The position numbers were made by a program, and so were the translations under genes. Positions 14,529 through 23,494 of a stretch of DNA of 47,557 nt are shown here, piece after piece. Numbering within the stretch: position 1 is the stretch's first letter; the number at the start of each line of letters is the position of its first letter. The stretch comes from Firmicutes bacterium UBA5388 (GTDB taxonomy: Bacteria; Bacillota; UBA4882; UBA10575): positions 833-48,389 of the forward strand of contig DHOO01000057.1 of the NCBI GenBank assembly GCA_002409975.1, given 5' to 3'. The notes under the pieces are model-generated. The model searched no databases. It was not told where the DNA came from and saw nothing but the letters and a program-made list of their open reading frames with translations.

Positions 14529-16040
14529 TCAGGCGTTTTCAGAGCCCACCCAGCCTTTTGCTCTCTCAACGGCTCGCAACCAATTAGCACAGAGCTTTTC
14601 TCGGACAGACGCAGATATTTCTGGTTTAAAGAGCTGCTCCATCTTGACCAAATTTTTGATTTCATCGACATCTGACCATAGCCCCACACCCAACCCAGCG
14701 CAAAAAGCTGCTCCTAAACCAGTTAACTCCAACGAATTGTTACGTTGGATTGGCAGACCACAAACATCAGACTGAAACTGTAACAAAAAATTGTTAGCTG
14801 CGGCGCCGCCGTCAACTCTTAAACATTCTGGTTTACATCCGGTGATTTTGGTCATACTATCAACAACTTCCTTGACCTGATAAGCTATACCCTCTAGCGC
14901 TGCCCTGACAAGATGCTCTTTGGTTGTTCCGCAGGTTAAACCGATGATTATTCCCCGGGCGTATGGATCCCAGTGCGGTGTTCCTAAACCAGTAAAAGCT
15001 GGAACAAAATAAACATCATTCGTATTTGAAACTTTTTTTGCTAAATTTTCGGTCTCAGCGGCTTCTTTGATTATTCCTAACTCATCGCGCAGCCATTTTA
15101 CTAATGCTCCACCAGTAAAAACACTGCCTTCAAGGACATAAGTTGTTTCATTATTAATCACCCAACCAATACTGGTCAAAAGACCGTATTCAGGGAGAAA
15201 ACATTTTTCTCCCGTATTCATCAACATAAAACAACCGGTTCCGTAAGTATTCTTGATCATGCCAGGTTCCAGACAACCCTGCCCGAAGAGAGCCGCTTGT
15301 TGGTCACCAAGCACCCCGGTGATCGGGCGCCGACGACTAAAGAGAGTAGTATCGGTCTCACCCAAAAATCCGACCGAAGACTTTACTTCAGGTAGCATAT
15401 TCAGAGGAAGATCAAACTCCTGTAGTAGTTCGGTGTCCCATTGTCTGGTATGAATATTAAGAAGCAGAGTGCGACAGGCATTAGAATAATCGGTAACATG
15501 ACTTAAGCCGCCTGTAAGTTTCCAGATTAACCAAGAATCAATCGTCCCACAGGCCAGTTCTCCTTTCTGAGCCCGTTCCCGTACTCCGGCGACATGATCC
15601 AAAATCCATCTAATTTTGGTAGCAGAAAAATAGGGGTCTAACCGCAACCCGGTTTTTTCCGTGACTGGCGTATTCAATCCTTCGGCAGTAAGTTGCGCAC
15701 AAAAATTGGCTGTCCGTCGACATTGCCAGACAATTGCCGGGTAAACCGGTAAACCTGTTTGGCGATCCCAGACCACTACCGTTTCTCGCTGATTGGTAAT
15801 ACCGATGGCTTTGATTTGTTCTTCCTGTAACCACGAGAGCGCAAGGATTTCCTTTATTCCATCGCTTACAGTCTGCCAAATAACCTCAGGATCGTGTTCT
15901 ACCCAACCGGGTTTAGGATAGCTTTGCGGGAAAGATTGATAATACTTGTAAACCGATTCGCCTTTTGTATTTACTAATAAAATCGTTGTTCCTGAGGTTC
16001 CTTGATCGATCGAAAGAATATACCCATCGTTATTTCTCAA
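14529..16040 (-). CDS. glpK: Glycerol kinase (503 aa)
   Basis: Phosphorylates glycerol to sn-glycerol 3-phosphate with ATP in the cytoplasm. FGGY-kinase features are complete: YILSIDQGTSGTT at the N-terminus, ITNQRETVVVWDRQTG, WQCRRTANFC, the DYSNACRTLLLNI segment, GVLGDQQAALFGQ, and FTGLGTPHWDPYARG with the FGGY second signature near GITYQ-equivalent GIAYQVKEVVDSM. Length is normal. It is the last gene of a minus-strand operon after the glycerophosphodiesterase, whose downstream use is glycerol/G3P, which supports the assignment over other FGGY sugars. Confidence 0.95.
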   Translation of the reverse strand: MRNNDGYILSIDQGTSGTTILLVNTKGESVYKYYQSFPQSYPKPGWVEHDPEVIWQTVSDGIKEILALSWLQEEQIKAIGITNQRETVVVWDRQTGLPVYPAIVWQCRRTANFCAQLTAEGLNTPVTEKTGLRLDPYFSATKIRWILDHVAGVRERAQKGELACGTIDSWLIWKLTGGLSHVTDYSNACRTLLLNIHTRQWDTELLQEFDLPLNMLPEVKSSVGFLGETDTTLFSRRRPITGVLGDQQAALFGQGCLEPGMIKNTYGTGCFMLMNTGEKCFLPEYGLLTSIGWVINNETTYVLEGSVFTGGALVKWLRDELGIIKEAAETENLAKKVSNTNDVYFVPAFTGLGTPHWDPYARGIIIGLTCGTTKEHLVRAALEGIAYQVKEVVDSMTKITGCKPECLRVDGGAAANNFLLQFQSDVCGLPIQRNNSLELTGLGAAFCAGLGVGLWSDVDEIKNLVKMEQLFKPEISASVREKLCANWLRAVERAKGWVGSENA

Positions 16041-16106
16041 CTTTTAACCCCTCTTCCATTAATTTTACACTAATTCTCCTTTGTCCGATAGACAATTGAT
16101 TGAAGG

Positions 16107-16865
16107 TTAATCTCGACTAGTCTCAGAATTAACCCCTTTCTCTTGTCGGAGAATCTGCTGCGCCTTCTCTGGGAAATTAGTAATTATTCCATGCGTTTGG
16201 AGTTTTAGTAGATGACTGATCTCTTCCGGCTGATCGGGTGTCCAGGTGTTGATCTGAAATCCTCTTTTTTCCGCTTTATCCATGATGTCGGTAGTGAGCC
16301 CCAGATAGCAGGGGTGAATAGCGTTTACCTTGAGAGCCGACATTTGCTCCCAGAAATTAATGACTTCTTGCGGATATTTAATGAGAGCTGCGGTTGCCAG
16401 CTCCGGTAATAGAACCTTAACTTTTGATAAAGATTGAAAGTTAAATGAGGAAATCAGCGAGTGATCTACTAAATCAAATTTTTTTAGCAAGGCCACTACT
16501 TTTTCTTCTATTTGTGGATAAAAGATCGTTTCTGTTTTCAGCTCAATATTTAATAATAGATCCGTCTTCCTGACCAGCTTTAATAAACGTTCCAGAGAAG
16601 GAATTCTTTCTTTGGAAAACTCTGGAGAGAACCAACTTCCCGCATCAAAAGCTTGCAGTTCATCCCAGGTATAATCTTGAATACTGCCACTACCGTTGGT
16701 GGTACGCATTAAAGTTGTATCGTGGCAAATTACGATCTTTCCGTCCTTACTCAGATGAACGTCACATTCTATGCCATCTGCTTTGATTGCTATGGCTCGT
16801 TCGAAAGCAGCCATGGTGTTTTCCGGGGCAATGCCGGAGAAACCGCGATGAGCAATTATTTTCAC
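16107..16865 (-). CDS. Glycerophosphodiester phosphodiesterase (252 aa)
   Basis: Hydrolyses glycerophosphodiesters to G3P plus an alcohol. Catalytic set visible: H6-R7 (AHRG), E33 and D35 (IECDVHLSKDG), H48 (ICHD), with RTTNG and NIELK following. No signal peptide, so cytoplasmic, acting on imported substrate. It lies between the ABC permease genes and glycerol kinase. A second, clearly different copy is at 32151-32876. The neighbouring binding protein and permeases then most likely import glycerophosphodiesters or G3P. Confidence 0.93.
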   Translation of the reverse strand: MKIIAHRGFSGIAPENTMAAFERAIAIKADGIECDVHLSKDGKIVICHDTTLMRTTNGSGSIQDYTWDELQAFDAGSWFSPEFSKERIPSLERLLKLVRKTDLLLNIELKTETIFYPQIEEKVVALLKKFDLVDHSLISSFNFQSLSKVKVLLPELATAALIKYPQEVINFWEQMSALKVNAIHPCYLGLTTDIMDKAEKRGFQINTWTPDQPEEISHLLKLQTHGIITNFPEKAQQILRQEKGVNSETSRD

Positions 16866-17009
16866 TACCGTCGCTCCTCGTATAATAAGATTTAGGAGAA
16901 TATTTTAGGTCTTAATCTCCCATTGGACCTTGAAAACTAAATAAGTAATTATCCTGTCGTTACTTTATAAATTTCTTTTAAATTAGGACTTTATTCTCCA
17001 GAAAGGCCC

Positions 17010-17840
17010 TTACCCTTTTATGCCTTGCGTAGCTATGCCTTCTACAAAGAAGCGTTGAGCTAAAATGAAAATGATTAAAGTCGGGATGACCACAATAATG
17101 GTACCAGCCATAATAATGCCCCACTCTCGCTCCCGGGCGCTAGCAAAAAGCATTTTAATCCCCAATTGAGCGGTTTTCATTTTGTCCGAATTAATAATCA
17201 TTAAAGGCCAAAGATAGGCATTCCACATGGCGAGGAAGTTTACTGTCGCCAAACCGGCCATGGAAGGCCCTGATAAGGGAATTAAGATAGTAAGTAGGAA
17301 TCGAAGAGGGCCACATCCGTCGATTTGGGCGGACTCCATTAATTCTCTGGGTATTGTAAGAAAATGTTGCCTCATTAAAAAAGTAGTTGTAGCGCTGGCT
17401 AAAAACGGTAACACTAAACCTGAATATGAATTTGCTCCCCCCAGTCTGCTTACAAGCTCAAAAAGGGGAACTACTCTTACTTGCATGGGAAGCATCAGGG
17501 TGATTAAAACGGAAAAGAATAAAATGTTTTTTCCTTTAAATTCAAAGTGTGAAAAGGCATATCCGCTGGTGACCCCGAGCACCAATTTTCCAATCATAAC
17601 AATAAATGAAGCTAGAAGACTGTTGAATAATAAACGACCTAGATTAATCATTTTCCAGGCTTCAAAAAAGTTTCCAAAATATAGTGTCTTCGGTAAGAGG
17701 GAGGGGGGATAGGAAAAGACCTGACTTCTTGGTTGAAAACTGATGCTAATCCCTAATAAGATCGGCATCATAAATAAAAGACTTAATACAATAAGTAGAA
17801 TGTGCATCCAAATAGTGGACTGTTTCCTTATTGTCTTCAT
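17010..17840 (-). CDS. CUT1-type ABC permease, MalG/UgpE-like (276 aa)
   Basis: Six membrane segments and the cytoplasmic EAA loop (ELMESAQIDGCGPLRFLLTILIPLSGP, about 180-205) identify the second permease of a carbohydrate-type importer. The C-terminus FFVEGIATQGIKG is characteristic of the UgpE/MalG group. It begins 16 bases after the first permease gene, with a GGAGGG upstream. No ATPase gene is found in the operon; such importers commonly use a shared ATPase (MsmK/UgpC type) encoded elsewhere. Given the neighbours, a Ugp-like role is favoured. Confidence 0.9.
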   Translation of the reverse strand: MKTIRKQSTIWMHILLIVLSLLFMMPILLGISISFQPRSQVFSYPPSLLPKTLYFGNFFEAWKMINLGRLLFNSLLASFIVMIGKLVLGVTSGYAFSHFEFKGKNILFFSVLITLMLPMQVRVVPLFELVSRLGGANSYSGLVLPFLASATTTFLMRQHFLTIPRELMESAQIDGCGPLRFLLTILIPLSGPSMAGLATVNFLAMWNAYLWPLMIINSDKMKTAQLGIKMLFASAREREWGIIMAGTIIVVIPTLIIFILAQRFFVEGIATQGIKG

Positions 17841-17856
17841 TATTTAAACCCTCCTT

Positions 17857-18738
17857 TTATTGATAGTGGACGTACTTACCGCCAGAGCGGAAATGGACAA
17901 TAGTGGTTATAATAACCAGAAACAAGAGGATTACGGATTGAGCGGCGGCTAATCCTGGTCGGAAGTTTATAAAAGAATCTCTATACAAACTGTAGACCAA
18001 GAAATTTGTGGCATTGGCTGGTCCGCCTTGGGTCATAATATCAACAGTGCCAAAACTCTCAAAGATCGAAAAGATAATATTCATCGTAATGAGATAAAAG
18101 GTGGTGGGCGATAAAAGTGGAACTGTAATCTTCATTAGGGTGTTAGTTGGGGAAGAACCATCAATTTTAGCGCTTTCATAAATACTTTCTGAGATGGATT
18201 GTAACCCGGCCAGGAAAAAGATAATATTAAAACCCATATTCTTCCAGATGGTAGCGATCGCTACAGCAACAAACGCCAAGGTACCGTTGGTGAACCAATC
18301 AGGTTGAATCCCGAAAAGCTTATACAAAAAGTAATTAACGTGTCCAGCGACGGGGTTTAAGAGAAAGACCCATAAGGCTCCTGCCACCGCGGGGGAGATA
18401 GCGTACGGAATAAAGAAGACCAGACGGTAAAACTTAATCCCTCTGAGTTTCTGATTTAACAACACCGCCATCAGTAGGGAAACAACTAGCCCAATACTGA
18501 TCGTAACGAGGGCGTAAATGATCGTTAACCACAGGCTACTCAGATACTCAGGGTTAGTGAAGATATTTATGTAATTCTCTAATCCGACAAAAAACCTTCT
18601 TATACCGAACGGAGCCTGACGGTAAAGACTCATGCTGAATGATTGCAGAGTGGGCCAATACAAGAAGAGAAGTAATACTAGCATTGACGGAAGTAGTAAG
18701 AGATAAGGAAATGACTTTTTTGTGTTAAATCCGTTCAA
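17857..18738 (-). CDS. CUT1-type ABC permease, MalF/UgpA-like (293 aa)
   Basis: First membrane component of the importer, with six hydrophobic segments and EAA loop ESAKIDGSSPTNTLMKITVPLLSP. TTG at 18738 is preferred: GGGGGAAAG precedes it, whereas the ATG at 18786 has no ribosome binding site and lies inside a strong stem-loop (18770-18799). Translation then starts NGFNTKKSFPYLLLLPS, the normal family beginning. Pairs with the MalG-like permease downstream and the binding protein upstream. Confidence 0.88.
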   Translation of the reverse strand: MNGFNTKKSFPYLLLLPSMLVLLLFLYWPTLQSFSMSLYRQAPFGIRRFFVGLENYINIFTNPEYLSSLWLTIIYALVTISIGLVVSLLMAVLLNQKLRGIKFYRLVFFIPYAISPAVAGALWVFLLNPVAGHVNYFLYKLFGIQPDWFTNGTLAFVAVAIATIWKNMGFNIIFFLAGLQSISESIYESAKIDGSSPTNTLMKITVPLLSPTTFYLITMNIIFSIFESFGTVDIMTQGGPANATNFLVYSLYRDSFINFRPGLAAAQSVILLFLVIITTIVHFRSGGKYVHYQ

Positions 18739-18769
18739 AATGATCTTTCCCCCATTACAATTAATTTTT

Positions 18770-18799
18770 GTGCCCTCTCTCTTCATAGAGAAAGGGCAC
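18770..18799 (-). other. Stem-loop between binding-protein and permease genes
   Basis: On the minus strand GTGCCCT-T-TCTCT pairs with AGAGA-G-AGGGCAC around a 4-base loop, without a U-tract after it. Such intercistronic structures stabilise the upstream binding-protein mRNA so that it is made in excess of the permeases. Confidence 0.65.
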
Positions 18800-18951
18800 T
18801 TCTATTCTATCTAGAACATACTCTCGAAAATCGTTGCTGGTCTCACATTTCGTATTCAATATATAGTAAAAGAAGGTGTGCGAAAAGTGAGATTGGTCGC
18901 TCGTCACTCGTATTGAATGATCCTTTGCAGCATTTTTCTCTCGTAGTTCAA

Positions 18952-20286
18952 TTATTTAAATAACGAGTTATACTCAGCGAAAGACTTCTTGGCTTTAGAG
19001 GCGGCATCAGCCAGCGCCTTCTCAGGGGTCTTCTTCCCTTGTAACACTTCCTCAACAGCCCCCTCAAGTAACTGCCGAACCTCGGGGAAGGTACCGATAA
19101 GCGCCCCTTGAGTGGGATAGCCTTGCTTAGCTTGGTTTAATTGCATAAAGGCCGTGAGGTAATTGGGGTTTTCTGCGAAAAAGCGCTCGTACATTACATT
19201 TTCGACGGCTTCCTTAGTAACAGGAAAATAACCAGTGTTCTTAAACCAATACACCTGCTGGTCTGCTTCACTTAACCATTTGAGAAACTCCCAACTGGCT
19301 TTGAGTTCTTCGGTGGGATGATCGGCAATACACCATAGACTGGCTCCACCAATGATCACTCCGCCGCGGTTCACTCCAGCGGGACAAGGCAAGAAGGCGG
19401 TGCCTAGCTCATAACCTTGACTTTTAGCATTGGCTTCAAAATTATTCACCTGGGCTGTGGATTCAATCATCATAGCGGCGCGCCCGGAAAGGAAGGCCTG
19501 TTTTGCTCCTTCCCAGCCCCTTCCGGGGTTAATCATGATCCCGTCTTTAACCATTTCTGCCCATAACTTGACAAAACGCACCGCAGCGTCACTGGTAAAC
19601 AAAGCTTCGGTTGCCCGCCCTGTCCGACCGTTATTATTATTTACTAGCACTTCATCTTGATTTGCTACCATCTGTTCGACAAACCAACCTACTATGGCCA
19701 GAGTAAAGCCATATCTTGTTATATTCCCGTTTTTGTCTTTAATAGTAAGCTTGGCAGCGTAATCCTTTAATTCCTCAAAGGTTTTTGGGGGCCTGTTGGG
19801 ATCAAGCCCGACCGCGCGAAATGCATTTTTATTATAGTAAAGCAATGGTGTGGAGGAATTGAAAGGCATGGAGTAAATTTTTCCGCCAACTTTATAATAA
19901 TTCGAAATCGCCGGGATAAATTTACCCCAGTCAAAACTGCGGTCATTAGCGACTTTTTTCCCCAAGTCCTCCATAGGAAGGATGATCCCGCTGTCGATCA
20001 TGACCTGGGTTCCAATCTCGTAGATTTGGATAATATGCGGGGCGGTTTTTGTGCGAACAGCGGCTTGAGTTTTGTTCAGGGTATCCTCATATGTTCCGGC
20101 AAATTGCGCTTCCACTTTAATATTTGAATGTGTCTTATTAAAGTTATCAACCAGACTCTGTACTACTTGCAAATTATGCCCACCCATGGAATGCCAAAAC
20201 TCAATCTTAACTGGACCTGCGCCCGTTGTCATTAAACTAAGGCTAAACACCAATAATAAAGTTAGCAATAGAATAAATCTCTTCAT
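18952..20286 (-). CDS. Extracellular solute-binding protein, UgpB-like (444 aa)
   Basis: Family 1 binding protein that delivers substrate to the adjacent permeases. The mature start PVKIEFWHSMGGHNLQVVQSLVDNFNKTH is the UgpB pattern, and GVNRGGVIIGGASLW and FPVTKEA near the end fit too. ATG at 20286 is chosen because AAGGAGA lies 7 bases upstream and the signal peptide (MKRFILLLTLLLVFSLSLMTTGA) begins there. There is no lipobox Cys. Its operon partners are a glycerophosphodiesterase and glycerol kinase, so G3P or glycerophosphodiesters are the likely ligand. Confidence 0.92.
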   Translation of the reverse strand: MKRFILLLTLLLVFSLSLMTTGAGPVKIEFWHSMGGHNLQVVQSLVDNFNKTHSNIKVEAQFAGTYEDTLNKTQAAVRTKTAPHIIQIYEIGTQVMIDSGIILPMEDLGKKVANDRSFDWGKFIPAISNYYKVGGKIYSMPFNSSTPLLYYNKNAFRAVGLDPNRPPKTFEELKDYAAKLTIKDKNGNITRYGFTLAIVGWFVEQMVANQDEVLVNNNNGRTGRATEALFTSDAAVRFVKLWAEMVKDGIMINPGRGWEGAKQAFLSGRAAMMIESTAQVNNFEANAKSQGYELGTAFLPCPAGVNRGGVIIGGASLWCIADHPTEELKASWEFLKWLSEADQQVYWFKNTGYFPVTKEAVENVMYERFFAENPNYLTAFMQLNQAKQGYPTQGALIGTFPEVRQLLEGAVEEVLQGKKTPEKALADAASKAKKSFAEYNSLFK

Positions 20287-20364
20287 TATCATTCTCCTTT
20301 TCTTCTTTCTAGACTGTTTTTTTCTGTTGAATCTCTCTGTAATCACCTCCTCTTTATCGTAAAA

Positions 20365-20380
20365 TCGTAAACGTTTGAAA
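20365..20380. promoter_or_regulatory. LacI/CcpA-type operator candidate upstream of the binding-protein gene
   Basis: TCGTAAACGTTTGAAA contains the palindrome AAACGTTT with a central CG, as in LacI-family and cre sites, about 80 bases upstream of the ugpB-like start. The LacI-family gene lies next to it. Confidence 0.5.
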
Positions 20381-20448
20381 GTAGCCGACCTTCATTTTTA
20401 ACATACATCTCTTTCATGCGGATAAACAGTAGTAAATACCACTGAAAC

Positions 20449-20491
20449 TAAAAAAAGGCCATCTTAAACACAAAATGTTTAAAATAGCCTT
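20449..20491 (-). terminator. Intrinsic terminator of the lacI-type gene
   Basis: On the minus strand AAGGCTATTTTAAACA pairs with TGTTTAAGATGGCCTT around a 5-base loop and is followed by a run of T. It separates the regulator transcript from the downstream ugp-like operon. Confidence 0.88.
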
Positions 20492-20657
20492 CTCTTCCTC
20501 TCTCAGCCATTAACATTCGACTAACCATAATATAACACGATACTAACCAATTGTCAATGTATAGGAAAACTTTGTGTGTCGTCGGACTATGATAATGTCA
20601 TGTTATAAGGGGACTGAGAAAGTTTCATGACCGGTAAAAAAGATTTGTTAGACTGGA

Positions 20658-21671
20658 CTATTTTCTTTTTTTACAGCTTTTCCTAATAACTAACTCGCAG
20701 GGGATCAAGACCTTCTTGGGGATTACTCTTTCCTTATAGATTCTCTCTTTTAAAAGGTCGATCGCGGTTAAGGCCATCAAGTTCATGTGTACTCTGATTG
20801 TGGTTAGTGGCGGGATTAAAAATTTGGAAGTGACCAGGTCATTAAATCCAACAATGCTCATTTCATTGGGCACGTTTATCTTCGCTTCATGCAGAGCCCT
20901 AAGCGCGCCAGTAGCCATGGTATCATTGGCAATCAAAAAGGCTGTGGGTAATTTTTTTGATTCAAGGGCCTGATTGAGTATATTGTAGCCTTCAAGATGG
21001 GAAATTCTACTTCCAATATAGATGAAGTCGGGATTAAATAATCCGTATTCCTCCGTGATTGTTTTGAACACTGTTTTTCGACTATCAATGGCCATCTCTT
21101 TATGATCTCCAATTCCAGTTCCACCAATAAACCCGATCTCGGTATGACCTAGTTCCATCAGGTATTGAATTGCTTCTATAATTCCCAACCTAACATTAAT
21201 CGTTACGGAATCATAAATTTTTTCCAGAGGAGAAGAGTCGACAAATACAATATTATTTGTGTAAGTTGCAAGTTCTTTTATCTCCTCTTTAGAAAACTTT
21301 CCAATAGCGATGATGCCATCAAGATTACTAACCATGACTTGGTATTTATCATTAATCTTATTGATTTTAAAAGTACCGATATTTGCTAGCGCACATTCTT
21401 TTTCGATGGTGGTCATCAGGTAAAGGTAATAGGGATCATCAAGGAGTTCGAGCTCAGAATACCAATCTAGCACTCCAATATTTAACCGGGAATGTTGGGC
21501 CTGATTCTTTTTTCTCTCACGTACAGTAACATATTCTACTTCTTCAGCGATCCTAAAGATACGAACTTTGGTTTCGGTGGAGACAGATAAGGTTGTATCA
21601 TGATTAAGCACTCTGGAAACAGTTGCCGGAGAGACCCCTGCCTTTTCAGCAATTTCTTTGATTGTTGCCAT
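20658..21671 (-). CDS. LacI-family transcriptional regulator (337 aa)
   Basis: N-terminal helix-turn-helix ATIKEIAEKAGVSPATVSRVLNHD with the hinge region, then a periplasmic-binding-protein-like ligand domain (IGFIGGTGIGDHKE, AFLIANDTMATGALRALHEAKINVPNEMSIVGFNDL). Such proteins repress sugar genes until their effector binds. It stands between two ABC operons: divergent from the glycoside operon at 22115 and codirectional with, but terminated before, the glycerophosphodiester operon. Divergence plus a GH2 enzyme makes the glycoside operon the likelier target. Confidence 0.93.
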   Translation of the reverse strand: MATIKEIAEKAGVSPATVSRVLNHDTTLSVSTETKVRIFRIAEEVEYVTVRERKKNQAQHSRLNIGVLDWYSELELLDDPYYLYLMTTIEKECALANIGTFKINKINDKYQVMVSNLDGIIAIGKFSKEEIKELATYTNNIVFVDSSPLEKIYDSVTINVRLGIIEAIQYLMELGHTEIGFIGGTGIGDHKEMAIDSRKTVFKTITEEYGLFNPDFIYIGSRISHLEGYNILNQALESKKLPTAFLIANDTMATGALRALHEAKINVPNEMSIVGFNDLVTSKFLIPPLTTIRVHMNLMALTAIDLLKERIYKERVIPKKVLIPCELVIRKSCKKRK

Positions 21672-22114
21672 TATGTTATCATTCCTTACATATTTGCATA
21701 CTTAATTAAAAAATGTTTGTGGAATGCCAAGTAAAGTGAAATTTTAAGAAAATTATTACAATAAATGCTGATATTTGAGATATCTATTATGTATTATTAT
21801 AATCCATCTTAGATAAGTTTACAACTAATTTAAGTAAAAGTTTAGTAATGAATAGTCATGTATTTACTTAGAAAAAGGAGTCACCCTTGTTTTTATAAAA
21901 GGGTTTGTTTAAAATTAAGAGATTTAATGCCTTGCTGGCAGGACTGGATAAAATAAGAAAATAATCAGACTTAATTAGCGGTAAGTAGGTTGAAGTAATT
22001 AATAAATGTTTAGTAAAATCTTATTGACTTTTTGTAAAATATCATTTAATATTTAGGTGTAACCATTATTATCCACAGCGAATGGATAAAAACTAAAAAA
22101 GGGAGGAAAAGGCA
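21672..22114. other. Divergent regulatory region of the lacI-type gene and glycoside operon
   Basis: AT-rich, no gene. A hairpin ACCCTT/AAGGGT lies at about 21883-21906. A promoter for the operon is visible at 22024-22052 and is listed separately. Repeated AGTAAAAGTTTAGTAA / TGTTTAGTAAAA blocks (about 21833 and 22006) could be operator halves. Confidence 0.45.
22024..22052 (+). promoter_or_regulatory. Sigma-A type promoter of the glycoside operon
   Basis: TTGACT (22024-22029), 17-base spacer, TAATAT (22047-22052); 62 bases upstream of the GTG start of the binding-protein gene. Confidence 0.6.
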
Positions 22115-23389
22115 GTGAAAAGAGTTTCATGTATGTTTCTGGTCATGTGTGTTTTATTTTCTATCTTTGGAATAACTGTAATGGCTGGAGGAAACTCTGG
22201 CAAAATTACTATTTGGGCATGGGACCCTAACTTTAATATCCCGGTTATGGCTGAAGCAAAAGCAAGGTACCAAAAAACCTATCCTAATATGGAAATCGAA
22301 ATTGTTGAAATGGCTAAAGCTGATGTGGAGCAGAAGCTTAATACGGTCTTAGCTTCTAGAACGAAAGAGGGATTACCAGAGATTGTATTAATTGAAGATT
22401 ATAATGCTCAGAAATACTTACAAGCTTATCCCGGAGCATTTGCCGATCTTACTAAAAAGATTAATCGCAAAGAATTTGCTAGTTATAAGAACGAATTAAT
22501 GACCCTTAAAGGGAAGATTTACGGAGTTCCGTTTGATTCAGGGGTGAGCGCTTTATTTTATCGAACGGACATTCTGGCCGAGGCTGGCTATAAACCAGCT
22601 GACCTTAATAATATTACCTGGGATCAGTTTATTGAGATTGGTAAGAAAGTTAAAGAAAAAACCGGTAAGGCAATGATGGCCTTTGATACTGCTGACGGTG
22701 GATTAATGAGAATTATGATGCAATCGGCGGGACAATGGTACTTTGATCAGAATGGTAATCCAAATATCGTTAAAAATGAGGCGCTTAAAGAAGCGTACGC
22801 TACCTATAAAAAGCTCGTAGATTCTGGAATCATCAAAAGAACCAGTGGTTGGAATGAGTGGGCGGCATCCTTTAATAAAGGAGAGACAGCGTCAGTAATT
22901 ACTGGTTGTTGGATTATTGGCACAATTAAGGCTGAAAAAAACCAGGCGGGTAAGTGGGCTGTTGCTCCCACCCCTAGATTGAATCTGGCATCTTCCGTCA
23001 ATTACTCAAATCTAGGCGGATCAAGTTGGTATGTTATTGAAAAATCAAAGAATAAGGCTGTGGCTGAAGATTTCCTTAAAACGATATTTGCGACGGATCA
23101 GGACTTTTATCAAAAAATCCTTGTTGCTCAGGGTGCAGTGGGTTCATATTTACCGTCTCAAAGCGGGGTTGCCTATACTGAAGCTGATCCGTTCTTTGGT
23201 GGACAGAGGGTCTTTTCTGACTTATGCGCATGGATGAAAAAAATTCCTTCAATTAATTATGGTCTATTTACCTATGAGGCGGATTCAGCAATGATGGTTG
23301 TTATGCCAGATTACTTAGCAGGTAAGATTAATATTGATACCGCTCTTAAGAGAGCAGAAGAGCAACTAAAAAATCAGATTAACTATTAA
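22115..23389 (+). CDS. Extracellular sugar-binding protein of a CUT1 ABC importer (424 aa)
   Basis: The start GTG has GGGAGG 8-14 bases upstream. A signal peptide (MKRVSCMFLVMCVLFSIFGITVMA) is cleaved after Ala24. The mature protein begins GKITIWAWDPNFNIPVMAEAKARYQKTYPN, the family 1 pattern, and has GVPFDSGVSALFYRTDIL and LGGSSWYVIEKSKNK. First gene of the operon with two permeases and a GH2 glycosidase, so the ligand is likely a beta-linked oligosaccharide. The ATPase is not encoded here. A terminator follows the gene. Confidence 0.92.
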   Translation: MKRVSCMFLVMCVLFSIFGITVMAGGNSGKITIWAWDPNFNIPVMAEAKARYQKTYPNMEIEIVEMAKADVEQKLNTVLASRTKEGLPEIVLIEDYNAQKYLQAYPGAFADLTKKINRKEFASYKNELMTLKGKIYGVPFDSGVSALFYRTDILAEAGYKPADLNNITWDQFIEIGKKVKEKTGKAMMAFDTADGGLMRIMMQSAGQWYFDQNGNPNIVKNEALKEAYATYKKLVDSGIIKRTSGWNEWAASFNKGETASVITGCWIIGTIKAEKNQAGKWAVAPTPRLNLASSVNYSNLGGSSWYVIEKSKNKAVAEDFLKTIFATDQDFYQKILVAQGAVGSYLPSQSGVAYTEADPFFGGQRVFSDLCAWMKKIPSINYGLFTYEADSAMMVVMPDYLAGKINIDTALKRAEEQLKNQINY

Positions 23390-23435
23390 TTAATAAGCTT
23401 ATAAAGAGGTAATGTAAATAGGAAATAAGAAAAGA

Positions 23436-23472
23436 GGAATAATACTGAGGGTTTGGTATTATTCCTTTTTTT
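23436..23472 (+). terminator. Intrinsic terminator inside the glycoside operon
   Basis: GGAATAATAC (23436-23445) pairs perfectly with GTATTATTCC (23456-23465), followed by seven T. It lies between the binding-protein stop (23389) and the permease start (23495), so partial termination would lower permease expression. Confidence 0.88.
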
Positions 23473-23494
23473 AAAAGAAAAGGTGAATATTATA

